A DNA stretch of 7,612 nucleotides, taken from positions 1 through 7,612 of the forward strand of contig CAMGCN010000040.1 of the NCBI GenBank assembly GCA_946040935.1, written 5' to 3'. The DNA is from an uncultured Clostridia bacterium. GTDB lineage: Bacteria; Bacillota; Clostridia; Oscillospirales; CAG-272. Made by a program: the position numbers and the translations under genes. The stretch's first letter is position 1. Each line of letters opens with the position of its first letter. Below are positions 1 to 7,192 of the stretch, one piece after another. The notes under the pieces were generated by a model. That model was not told where the DNA came from, searched no databases, and was given only the letters and a program-made list of their open reading frames with translations.

Positions 1-45
1 GATAGCGTAGCGTCTCGTGGGCTCGGAGATGTGTATAAGAGACAG
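1..45 (+). other. Illumina Nextera i7-side adapter (synthetic)
   Basis: This is library adapter, not genomic DNA. Positions 12-45 match the Nextera read-2 transposase adapter, and 27-45 are the 19-base Tn5 mosaic end. Positions 4-11 (AGCGTAGC) sit where the i7 index belongs; from memory this is the reverse complement of index N709. Positions 1-3 (GAT) are the last bases of the P7 sequence. Biological sequence starts at 46. A forward reading frame that begins at 17 translates the adapter into the start MGSEMCIRDR and is not a gene. Confidence 0.98.
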
Positions 46-970
46 GAATGTCGATCCCCCACCAACATTTATACATGTCGGGACGCTTCTCAAAGTCGTA
101 CCACGATGCGTAAGGGGAGTCCTCCGACTGATACGCGCCGAGAGAAGGGTATCTTCCGAATTTATTAAAGTAAATACTGTCCGCGCCGGTGTGGTTGAAC
201 ACACCGTCGAGAATCACCCTGATATCTTTCTTTTTGGCTTGTATTATCAGTTCGTCAAATGCCTCTTCGCCTCCGAACATAGAGTCGATTTCCATGTAAT
301 TTCCCGTGTCGTATTTATGATTTGAATACGCGTCGAATATCGGACTTAAATATAGACATGTTACGCCGAGACTTTTCAGGTAATCGAGCTTTTCGATAAT
401 ACCGTAGATATCGCCGCCGAAAAAGACATTGTTTTCGAGCTTGTCGCCTCGGTTCTTCACATATTGAGGAACGGCGTCGGGATCGTCGCACATAATTGCA
501 TAGTCTTTTTTAGGGCATTTTCCGCTTTTTGCAAATCTGTCAACGAAAATATGATACATGATTCCGCCGGCAAACCACTTTGGCGGTTTATAGTTTTTAT
601 CGTATACGGTAAGCTGAAAATCTTCTCTTTCGTCAATTGGATTTTTACAGAAATGTTCGCCTTCCGTATCACGATATGAAATTTTGTAAAAATACAATGC
701 TTCTTTGTGTGTCGGAAGCTTGATTGTGTATGTATCCTGCGGTAAATCAAGCTCGCGCTTAAAGGGAAGAGATACTTGAGCGCCGGTGTCGTCATCGGTA
801 ATTATCAAGGTGAAATCGTAAGCGCCGCTTCGCGGATTGACTCTCACGGTGCATATAACTTCATCATCTGTTTTGAACGCACCGAAAAGGGAAACATCGT
901 TTCCCTTTATCGTTTTCGTTATTTTTATTGTGTTTTCCGCTTTATATTCGGGGACTTCGAGTATTTTCAT
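46..970 (-). CDS. GH13 alpha-amylase-family glycosidase, N-terminal part (cut by library end)
   Basis: The first 308 residues of a glycoside hydrolase family 13 enzyme are present; the frame runs open into the adapter, so no stop is seen. The start ATG (970-968) overlaps the glgP stop as ATGA, with AGGGA at 980-976. Residues 1 to about 130 are beta-rich and probably an N-terminal starch-binding or Ig-like domain of the neopullulanase/cyclomaltodextrinase type. The TIM barrel starts near MYHIFVDRF (from Met138), followed by GGDIYGI (from Gly185), LGVTCLYLSPIF, and conserved region I, DGVFNH (255-260). The last residues, CWWGID, resemble the WWG segment of neopullulanase-like members. Conserved regions II-IV, which carry the nucleophile, acid/base and third acidic residue, lie outside, so activity and specificity cannot be assigned. 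There is no signal peptide or membrane segment, so it is probably cytoplasmic. Placed after glgP, it likely hydrolyses or debranches glycogen-derived dextrins. Family is confident; subfamily is not. Confidence 0.92.
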
Positions 971-3399
971 TTATTTCCCTGAACTTTTGTCAGATGCCAG
1001 ATGTTTTCAGCGTACTCGGAAATGGCGCGGTCAGATGCGAAAATTCCGGCACCGGCAATGTTGATAAGCGACATTTTGTTCCATTTATTTCTGTCAGAAT
1101 AGTCATTTATCGCACGGTCATGAGCTCTGCAGTATGAGTCAAAGTCGGCAAGGCACATATACGGGTCAGCGATTCCGTGACCGGAAAGGAGATATCTGAA
1201 CATATCCGTGAACGGATGGGAGTCAAAGCCGATGTTGAGGGCGTCAACCGCGCGCTTTAAGCGTTCGCTCGAGTTGTAGTAATCAGAGGAGACATATCCG
1301 CGTCTCCAAAGGTCGTCTACCTCCTCGGTCTTAAGTCCGAAGATATACATGTTATCGTCGCCCACCGCCTCGTGGATTTCAACATTTGCGCCGTCGAGAG
1401 TGCCGACGGTAACTGCGCCGTTTATCATGAACTTCATGTTACCCGTTCCGCTCGCCTCTTTTCCTGCAAGAGAAATCTGTTCGCTTATATCTGCTGCGGG
1501 AATTAAAACTTCTGCCATGGAGACATTGTAATCCTCCATGAATATCACTCGCAGTTTTTCCCTTATTGCGGGGCTTTTCTCGATGTCCGAAGAGATAAAG
1601 GAAATGAGCTTTATTATCTCTTTCGCCATATAATATCCGGGGGCGGCCTTCGCGCCGAATATATATGTTTGAGGAGTTATATCAAGGCCGGGGTTTTCTT
1701 TAAGAGCCGTATATGTGGATATAATCTGTAATGCGTTGAGAAGCTGACGTTTGTATTCGTGAAGCCTCTTTGTCTGCACATCGAAAATTGACGACGGGTC
1801 GAGCTTGATGCCCGTTTTGTCATAAGCGTAAGACGCAAACCTCTCTTTGTTAGCTTTTTTTATTAATTCAAGCTGTTCAAGGACAGATGCGTCGTTAACA
1901 TATTTTTTGAATTCAATAAGACGTGAGGCGTCCTTTCGGTAGTCGGGACCTATCGTTTCGTCGAGCAGGGAAGCGAGCATACCGTTTGAATAGCACAGCC
2001 AACGTCTGTGCGCGATTCCGTTAGTTACATTAGTGAATTTATCCGGGTCTTTTACAAAGTAGTCGTGGAAAACAGTCTTTTTCAAAATATCCGAATGAAG
2101 CTTTGATACGCCGTTTACCTTGTTTGAAGCGATGACAGAGAGATTTGCCATTCTGATCTGATTATTGCAGACGATAGACATACGGGATATTCTGTCCCAA
2201 TCTCCGGGATAGAGATTCCAAAGGTCTGCGGAGTAGCGGCGGTTGATTTCACATATTATCTGATAAATTCTCGGTAATTTAAGCTTGAAAAGGTCCTCGT
2301 TCCATACTTCGAGAGCCTCGGGCATTACCGTGTGGTTAGTGTAAGAGAATACTTTCGTACATACGTCCCATGCGTCCTCCCATGAGTATGAATAAGTGTC
2401 GAGAAGTATTCTCATAAGCTCGGGAATACATAGGGCAGGGTGAGTATCGTTCAGATGAATTGATACCTTTTCCGGGAAATTGGCGAGCGTTCCGTTGCCT
2501 GCCATTTGGTCGGCAATTATGTTTTGAATTGCCGCTGAACATAGGAAATACTGCTGTGACAGACGCAAAAGCTTACCCTCTGTGTGGTTATCCGAGGGGT
2601 AAAGCACTTTAGATATTGTTTCTGCGTTAATGTTTTCCTGGACTGCGCGCAGATACTGACCTTGAGTAAAGGCCGCCATGTTGAAATTTTTAGTATCTTT
2701 TGCTTTCCATAGACGAAGGATGTTGACCGCGTGAGATGATGCGCCCGTTATCATCATATCGTAAGGAACTGCCTGAACTTCATCGTAGTCGGTGTGAGTG
2801 ATGTTGCAGTGTCCATCTTCCCACGATTCCTTCAAATGTCCGCCAAAACGGACGCTGACGGATTTGTCGGTCCTGGGAACGAGCCATACGTCGCCCTCGG
2901 GCATCCATTCATCGGGAAGCTCCACCTGAACTCCGTCAACTATCTTCTGCTTAAAAAGTCCGTACTCGTATAATATCGAATGTCCCATAGCAGGGTAGTC
3001 AAGAGTTGTCAGAGCGTCCATATAGCATGCGGCCAGTCTGCCGAGACCGCCGTTGCCGAGGCCAGGGTCGGGTTCATGCTCATATATAGCGTCGAGGCTG
3101 ACTCCCATTTCCGAGAGGGCGTCTCTCACCTCTTTTTCTATATCCAGATTGTAGAGATTGTTCTTGAGTCCGCGCCCTACGAGAAATTCCATACACATAT
3201 AGTAAACGCGTTTTGCGTTGACCTTTTTTCTGTCCTCGTGGAATTGTGAACGCTTCTCAATCATTATATCTTTAACCGTTAAAATTACGGATTTGTAAAT
3301 CTGCTCTTCGTTGGCTTCTTTCGGAGTAACACCGAAATAGCCCGAAAGCTTGGATTTGAATGCTTCTTTGAATTGTGCCTTTGTGATTTCCTTTGCCAT
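967..3399 (-). CDS. glgP: Glycogen/maltodextrin phosphorylase GlgP (GT35)
   Basis: This 810-residue enzyme cleaves alpha-1,4-glucan ends with phosphate to release glucose-1-phosphate, using pyridoxal phosphate (PLP). Length is normal for the bacterial family. The PLP site EASGTGNMKF is intact, with the Schiff-base lysine at Lys656. Other family signatures are NGGLGRLAACYMDAL (from 116), IHLNDTHPAL (Asp318, in the loop holding Asp339 of rabbit muscle phosphorylase), NHTVMPEALE (His356, equivalent to rabbit His377), TNVTNGIAHRRW (from 457) and TKRLHEYKRQLLN (Arg545 and Lys550, equivalent to rabbit Arg569 and Lys574). No key residue seems missing. The start is supported by AAGGTG at 3410-3405, five bases before the ATG and overlapping the glgA stop codon. 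The final TGA overlaps the ATG of the GH13 gene. It lacks the N-terminal phosphorylation and AMP sites of animal phosphorylases, as is usual in bacteria. Preference for glycogen over short maltodextrin cannot be read from sequence. Confidence 0.97.
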   Translation of the reverse strand: MAKEITKAQFKEAFKSKLSGYFGVTPKEANEEQIYKSVILTVKDIMIEKRSQFHEDRKKVNAKRVYYMCMEFLVGRGLKNNLYNLDIEKEVRDALSEMGVSLDAIYEHEPDPGLGNGGLGRLAACYMDALTTLDYPAMGHSILYEYGLFKQKIVDGVQVELPDEWMPEGDVWLVPRTDKSVSVRFGGHLKESWEDGHCNITHTDYDEVQAVPYDMMITGASSHAVNILRLWKAKDTKNFNMAAFTQGQYLRAVQENINAETISKVLYPSDNHTEGKLLRLSQQYFLCSAAIQNIIADQMAGNGTLANFPEKVSIHLNDTHPALCIPELMRILLDTYSYSWEDAWDVCTKVFSYTNHTVMPEALEVWNEDLFKLKLPRIYQIICEINRRYSADLWNLYPGDWDRISRMSIVCNNQIRMANLSVIASNKVNGVSKLHSDILKKTVFHDYFVKDPDKFTNVTNGIAHRRWLCYSNGMLASLLDETIGPDYRKDASRLIEFKKYVNDASVLEQLELIKKANKERFASYAYDKTGIKLDPSSIFDVQTKRLHEYKRQLLNALQIISTYTALKENPGLDITPQTYIFGAKAAPGYYMAKEIIKLISFISSDIEKSPAIREKLRVIFMEDYNVSMAEVLIPAADISEQISLAGKEASGTGNMKFMINGAVTVGTLDGANVEIHEAVGDDNMYIFGLKTEEVDDLWRRGYVSSDYYNSSERLKRAVDALNIGFDSHPFTDMFRYLLSGHGIADPYMCLADFDSYCRAHDRAINDYSDRNKWNKMSLINIAGAGIFASDRAISEYAENIWHLTKVQGNK

Positions 3400-3404
3400 T
3401 TGTT

Positions 3405-3411
3405 CACCTTA
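3405..3411 (-). promoter_or_regulatory. glgP ribosome binding site overlapping the glgA stop codon
   Basis: On the minus strand TAAGGTG contains both the glgA stop (TAA, 3411-3409) and an AAGGTG Shine-Dalgarno-like site, five bases before the glgP ATG at 3399. Ribosomes finishing glgA would unmask or directly use this site, which suggests translational coupling. It also fixes the glgP start. Confidence 0.7.
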
Positions 3412-4830
3412 TAATTGTTCATATATTTTGATGTATTCAAGAGAAGAAACCTTCCATGAAAAATCAATTTGCATTATTTTCTTAACGAATCCGTTCCAAA
3501 ATTCTCTGTCGCGATAAAATCCGACCGCACGGCGAACGGTGTACATCATATCGTGTGCATTGAATGAAGAAAATGAAAATCCGTTACCCTCGCCCGTAAA
3601 TTCGTTGTAGCTCTTGATACTGTCATAAAGACCGCCTACCTCGCGCACTATCGGCACAGTGCCGTAAACCGAAGCAATCATTTGGGCAAGACCGCAAGGC
3701 TCGCTCTTTGAGGGCATGAGGAACAGGTCAGCGCCTGCGTAAATCTGTTTTGAAAGATCCTTGTCGTATTTTATGATAGAGCGTACTTTATCGTGATGCC
3801 TGTATTCAAGAGAACGGAAAAAGTCTTCATAATCTCTGTCTCCTGTTCCGAGCAGTATAAACTGTACGTCGTCTCCGAGAATCTCGTCGATTACACGGAC
3901 TACAAGGTCAAGACCTTTGTGCGCGGTAAGCCGTGTTATCATCGCGATAATGGGAGTGTCGGGCTTTTCGGGAAGAGCCAGCGACTTTTGAAGAGCCGCC
4001 TTGTCCTGAGCTTTACCGGCAAGAGACTTGTATGAGTATGTTTTGTATATCGACGTGTCTTTTGACGGATTGTAGTATTCGGTATCTATACCGTTTAGGA
4101 CTCCGCGTGTTTTATATGCCTTGTCCCTGATTATTGGGTCGAGAGAATGTGCAAACTCGGGCCGCCTTATCTCTTCGGCGTACCTCGGGCTGACGGTCGA
4201 AAGTATATCACAGCATTCGATCGCGCCTTTCATAAGGTTAATATCTCCGTTCCAGTCGACTATTTTTCTTTCCCACGGCGAAAGCTCAAACACATCGCCC
4301 ATAATCCCGACGCCGTAAATGCCCTGATACTCTATATTGTGTATCGTAAACATCGCTTTTATGAAATTATATCGTGGGTCGCCGGAGTAATGCAGTTTCA
4401 GATATATTACCGAAAGAGCCGACTGCCAGTCGTGGGCGTGGAGAATATCCGGAAAAAAGTTAATAATCGGCATTATTTCAAGCACGGCTTTGCAGAAAAA
4501 GGCGTATCTTTCTCCGTCGTCAAAGTTTCCGTACAGCATCTGACGCTTGAAATAGTATTCGTTGTCTATAAAATAGAACGTTACACCGTCATGAACGAGG
4601 GTAAAAATACCGCAGTATTGATTTCTCCAGGAGAGTGGGACATTAATATTCCCAAGATATGTCATGCGGCTGCGGTATTCATCTTTGATTGACGAATAAA
4701 GCGGAAGGACTACACGCGTGTCGCACCCGTTTTTAACGAGCTCCTTGGGAAGTGAGCCGATAACGTCTGCAAGGCCTCCGCTTGAAACGAAGGGAAGAGC
4801 TTCTGAAGCAACAAAAAGTACTTTTTTCAT
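3409..4830 (-). CDS. glgA: Glycogen synthase GlgA (GT5), ADP-glucose dependent
   Basis: This 473-residue protein transfers glucose from ADP-glucose to the non-reducing end of an alpha-1,4-glucan in the cytoplasm. It has the two-Rossmann-domain GT-B layout. The N-terminal half carries SSGGLADVIGSLPKEL (from Ser16), HAHDWQS (131-137) and FTIHNIEYQG (161-170). The C-terminal half carries GVLNGID (243-249), ITRLTAHKGLDL (Arg300, Lys305), PSKSEPCGLAQM (373-384, with Glu377 in the conserved EPCG) and EVGGLYDSI (397-405). Length matches bacterial GlgA (about 470-490). One deviation is visible: the nucleotide-sugar motif usually written K-x-G-G (Lys15 in E. coli GlgA) reads Ser16-Ser17-Gly-Gly here. 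The rest of the active site looks intact, so the gene is probably functional. AAGGA at 4841-4837 lies six bases upstream of the ATG. It sits 17 bases after glgD and 9 before glgP. Confidence 0.97.
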   Translation of the reverse strand: MKKVLFVASEALPFVSSGGLADVIGSLPKELVKNGCDTRVVLPLYSSIKDEYRSRMTYLGNINVPLSWRNQYCGIFTLVHDGVTFYFIDNEYYFKRQMLYGNFDDGERYAFFCKAVLEIMPIINFFPDILHAHDWQSALSVIYLKLHYSGDPRYNFIKAMFTIHNIEYQGIYGVGIMGDVFELSPWERKIVDWNGDINLMKGAIECCDILSTVSPRYAEEIRRPEFAHSLDPIIRDKAYKTRGVLNGIDTEYYNPSKDTSIYKTYSYKSLAGKAQDKAALQKSLALPEKPDTPIIAMITRLTAHKGLDLVVRVIDEILGDDVQFILLGTGDRDYEDFFRSLEYRHHDKVRSIIKYDKDLSKQIYAGADLFLMPSKSEPCGLAQMIASVYGTVPIVREVGGLYDSIKSYNEFTGEGNGFSFSSFNAHDMMYTVRRAVGFYRDREFWNGFVKKIMQIDFSWKVSSLEYIKIYEQL

Positions 4831-4836
4831 TTTTAA

Positions 4837-4841
4837 TCCTT
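4837..4841 (-). promoter_or_regulatory. glgA ribosome binding site
   Basis: AAGGA on the minus strand ends six bases before the glgA ATG (4830), inside the 17-base AT-rich gap after the glgD stop. It supports this ATG as the start of GlgA, whose N-terminus MKKVLFVASEALPF matches the family start. Confidence 0.7.
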
Positions 4842-4847
4842 ATATTG

Positions 4848-5981
4848 TTAAATCATTTTTCCTTTTTCAATATAGAAAGGCATAGTTTCGTGACCTGAAA
4901 GGACACGGCTGTCGCGTATTGATACATTTTTGTCTGTCACCACGCAGTTAAGGTACACGTTGTCACCCGTAAATGTGTCCTGAAAGAGTATAGAGTTTTT
5001 GACAACCGTGTTTTTACCTATCTTGACGCCTCGGAACAAAACGGAATTTTCCACAATACCCTCTATTATACATCCGTCGGCAACTAAAGAATTCTTCACC
5101 TCGGCACCGTCAACATACTTGGTAGGAGGTGAGTTTCTTACTTTTGTAAGAATAGGTCTGTTCTTCTGTCCGAAGAGCTCGTCGCGGTACTGCTTGTTTG
5201 CGGCGAGTTGAAGGTTAAGTGCGAAATAGTCGTTGAATGAATTTACGCTGGCAAAATAACCTTCGTGTCTGTAAATCCTGAATTTACGCTTGTTCATGTT
5301 TTCGGCAATAATATTACGGGTGAAAGAGGTATAGTTGTGGGCGCTCGCGTCAAGGAGCAGTTCCTGTAAATAAGAAGTGCTCATTACCATAATATTCATA
5401 GTGACATCCTGTTCGCCCTTAAGCGACGGATTGTAAAGCTCTATCCCTCTGATATTGCCGTTGTCGTCTGACTTGTATACAACGGTAGAAGAGCAATCGT
5501 AATTGTCCGCGTTGATTTTTTTGACGGCTATTGTGATGTCCGCGGCGTTTGCGATGTGGTCTTCTATCATTTTGTTAAGGTCGATATTGCATATTGCGTC
5601 GCAGTCGGATAAAACCACATACTTTTCTCTGAAGCGCAGTGAATGTCCCACGCTGAGGAGCGCCTCAAGGCGGGAATTATAAAGTGTGTTTGACTGATTT
5701 GCGTAAGCTGTGATAAACGGGGGGAGTATTTTTATACCTCCGCTTCTTCTTGCAAGATCCCAGTCTTTTCCGCTTCCTATGTGGTCCATGAGGGAGTGGT
5801 AGTTGTAGTGAGTTATAACGCTTATGTTAGTTATATCCGCATTCACCATGTTTGACAGGGCAAAGTCGATAAGGCGGTATCTGCATGCAAAAGGAACAGA
5901 CGCCATCGTCCTCTTGTTTGTGAGCTCGGGTATGTTTCTGTCGTGTAGATTTGAAAAAATGATTCCGGCTACTGCTGCCAT
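4848..5981 (-). CDS. glgD: GlgD, non-canonical subunit of ADP-glucose pyrophosphorylase
   Basis: This 377-residue paralogue of GlgC is the usual second subunit of the Bacillota ADP-glucose pyrophosphorylase. The N-terminus MAAVAGIIFSNLHDRNIPELT (continuing through RTMASVPF to about residue 31) is characteristic of GlgD: the glycine-rich nucleotide loop GGxGxRL of GlgC is absent and the AKPAVP segment reads MASVPF. The downstream CRYRLIDFALSN (33-44) keeps the family fold. The C-terminal part (from about 280) has left-handed beta-helix hexapeptide-like repeats, as in VKNSLV, VENSVLF, VKNSILF and VSIRDSRV. Alignment by eye places Asp128 (in SDCDAICNID) over the catalytic Asp129 of the neighbouring GlgC. 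In studied Bacillota, GlgD alone is poorly active or inactive and raises or tunes the activity of the GlgC/GlgD complex; that role is inferred here. GGAGGG at 5996-5991 lies nine bases before the ATG. The gap to glgC is 2 bases. Confidence 0.95.
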   Translation of the reverse strand: MAAVAGIIFSNLHDRNIPELTNKRTMASVPFACRYRLIDFALSNMVNADITNISVITHYNYHSLMDHIGSGKDWDLARRSGGIKILPPFITAYANQSNTLYNSRLEALLSVGHSLRFREKYVVLSDCDAICNIDLNKMIEDHIANAADITIAVKKINADNYDCSSTVVYKSDDNGNIRGIELYNPSLKGEQDVTMNIMVMSTSYLQELLLDASAHNYTSFTRNIIAENMNKRKFRIYRHEGYFASVNSFNDYFALNLQLAANKQYRDELFGQKNRPILTKVRNSPPTKYVDGAEVKNSLVADGCIIEGIVENSVLFRGVKIGKNTVVKNSILFQDTFTGDNVYLNCVVTDKNVSIRDSRVLSGHETMPFYIEKGKMI

Positions 5982-5983
5982 AA

Positions 5984-7192
5984 TTATTTGCCCTCCGTTT
6001 CATTTACATTGAGCGAATTTATCATACTCGAACCGGGAATGACGGTATTCGCTTTTATTGTGAGACCGCTTCCGATGACGCTCACGTCTTTTCCGCTGTC
6101 TTTCGGCTCTCCGACTTTACATCCCGTTTCCAACATTGTGTCGGAATCTATGATGGAATAGTTAATTTCGGCATCTTTTTCAACAGTTACGTTTGAGAAA
6201 ACCACCGAGTCGCGTATCACCGCGCCTGCTTCGACTTTAATACTGTTGAAAAGTACAGAGTTTTCAACAGTTCCGTATATTTCGCATCCTTCGGATATTA
6301 TAGAATTGGATATTCTCGCGTTTTCTCCGATAAACTGCGGCGCGAGGGCGTTGTTTCTGAAGAAGATTCTCCATGAACGGTCGGTGATGTCAAATTTGGG
6401 ATTTTCGCCGAGTAAATCCATGTTCGCTTCCCATAGGCTGTTTATCGTTCCGACGTCTTTCCAATATCCGTCAAAAGGATATGCGTACAGCTTTTCCCCT
6501 GAAGCGAGCATTTTGGGTATTATGTTTTTGCCGAAGTCGTTGCTCGAGTCTTTGTCCTTTTCATCCTCCGTCAGATACTTGCGGAGCTTATCAGACGAGA
6601 ATATATATATACCCATAGAGGCTTTTGTGCTCGTCGGGTTTGCAGGTTTTTCCTCGAATTTGAAAATTCTCGAGTCCTCGTCCGCGCTCATAATGCCGAA
6701 TCTCGAGGCCTCCTTTATCGGTACATCGATTACTGCGATGGTACAGTCGGCGCCCTTTTTTTTGTGATATTCGAGCATGCGTGAATAGTCCATTTTGTAT
6801 ATATGGTCGCCTGAAAGTATTAGCACGTATTCAGGATCGTAACGGTCGATAAAACGCAAATTCTGATATATGGCGTTTGCCGTGCCTTTGTACCAGTCCG
6901 CGCCTTCTTTCGCCTGATAAGGGGGAAGAACGGTTACGCCGCCGCTCACCCTGTCCATATCCCACGGTTCGCCGTTTCCGATATACTCGTTGAGGACCAG
7001 GGGCTGATACTGGGTGAGAACACCTACTGTGTCAATGCCTGAATTAATGCAGTTTGACAGCGGAAAGTCGATGATTCTGTACTTGCCGCCGAAGGGAACG
7101 GCGGGTTTAGCCGTTTTTTCGGTAAGAGTATAAAGACGGCTGCCCTGACCGCCTGCGAGGAGCATAGCTACGCATTCTTTTTTCTTGTACAT
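5984..7192 (-). CDS. glgC: ADP-glucose pyrophosphorylase catalytic subunit GlgC
   Basis: This 402-residue glucose-1-phosphate adenylyltransferase makes ADP-glucose and pyrophosphate from ATP and glucose-1-phosphate, the committed step of glycogen synthesis. The N-terminal nucleotidyltransferase domain has an intact loop [10 protein letters not shown] (11-20), [25 protein letters not shown] (28-52 in all), [13 protein letters not shown] (100-112), [10 protein letters not shown] with catalytic Asp129, FEEKPANP (Lys182 matches the glucose-1-phosphate lysine, Lys195, of E. coli) and ASMGIYIF (191-198). The C-terminal left-handed beta-helix domain starts near 285. Lys27 aligns by eye with E. coli Lys39, part of the fructose-1,6-bisphosphate site, but whether this enzyme is so activated cannot be told. 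Length is shorter than E. coli GlgC (431), as is common in Bacillota. The start [15 protein letters not shown] is supported by AAAGGA at 7204-7199. It overlaps glgB by 25 bases and is followed after 2 bases by glgD, its probable partner. Confidence 0.98.
   Translation of the reverse strand: MYKKKECVAMLLAGGQGSRLYTLTEKTAKPAVPFGGKYRIIDFPLSNCINSGIDTVGVLTQYQPLVLNEYIGNGEPWDMDRVSGGVTVLPPYQAKEGADWYKGTANAIYQNLRFIDRYDPEYVLILSGDHIYKMDYSRMLEYHKKKGADCTIAVIDVPIKEASRFGIMSADEDSRIFKFEEKPANPTSTKASMGIYIFSSDKLRKYLTEDEKDKDSSNDFGKNIIPKMLASGEKLYAYPFDGYWKDVGTINSLWEANMDLLGENPKFDITDRSWRIFFRNNALAPQFIGENARISNSIISEGCEIYGTVENSVLFNSIKVEAGAVIRDSVVFSNVTVEKDAEINYSIIDSDTMLETGCKVGEPKDSGKDVSVIGSGLTIKANTVIPGSSMINSLNVNETEGK
5991..5996 (-). 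promoter_or_regulatory. glgD ribosome binding site inside the glgC 3' end
   Basis: GGAGGG on the minus strand lies within the last codons of glgC, nine bases before the glgD ATG (5981). It is the strongest Shine-Dalgarno match in the window, and the two genes are only 2 bases apart. Efficient glgD translation would fit a need for matched amounts of the two subunits. Confidence 0.75.

Noticed and set aside
27..45. Tn5/IS50 mosaic end that could suggest a natural transposon
   Set aside because: It is embedded in the Nextera adapter, with an index and P7 bases beside it and a mirror copy at the other end; no transposase or resistance gene is present.
187..206. Inverted repeat with 7-base arms and a 6-base loop (possible hairpin)
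   Set aside because: It falls exactly on the codons for GH13 region I (DGVFNHTG), has no T-run after it, and is explained by coding constraint.
457..795. 112-codon minus-strand frame and a 71-codon forward frame (464-679) near the left end
   Set aside because: Both lie inside the GH13 gene, whose frame is open from 970 to the library end with GH13 motifs.
4147..4692. 181-codon forward frame
   Set aside because: It is antisense to glgA, which has clear family motifs across the same region; no recognisable domain and no ribosome binding site were seen.
4831..4847. 17-base AT-rich gap between glgD and glgA as a possible promoter
   Set aside because: It is too short for -35 and -10 boxes plus a leader, and it is filled by the glgA ribosome binding site.
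6246..6767. 173-codon forward frame
   Set aside because: It is antisense to glgC and its composition follows from the codons of glgC; no recognisable product.
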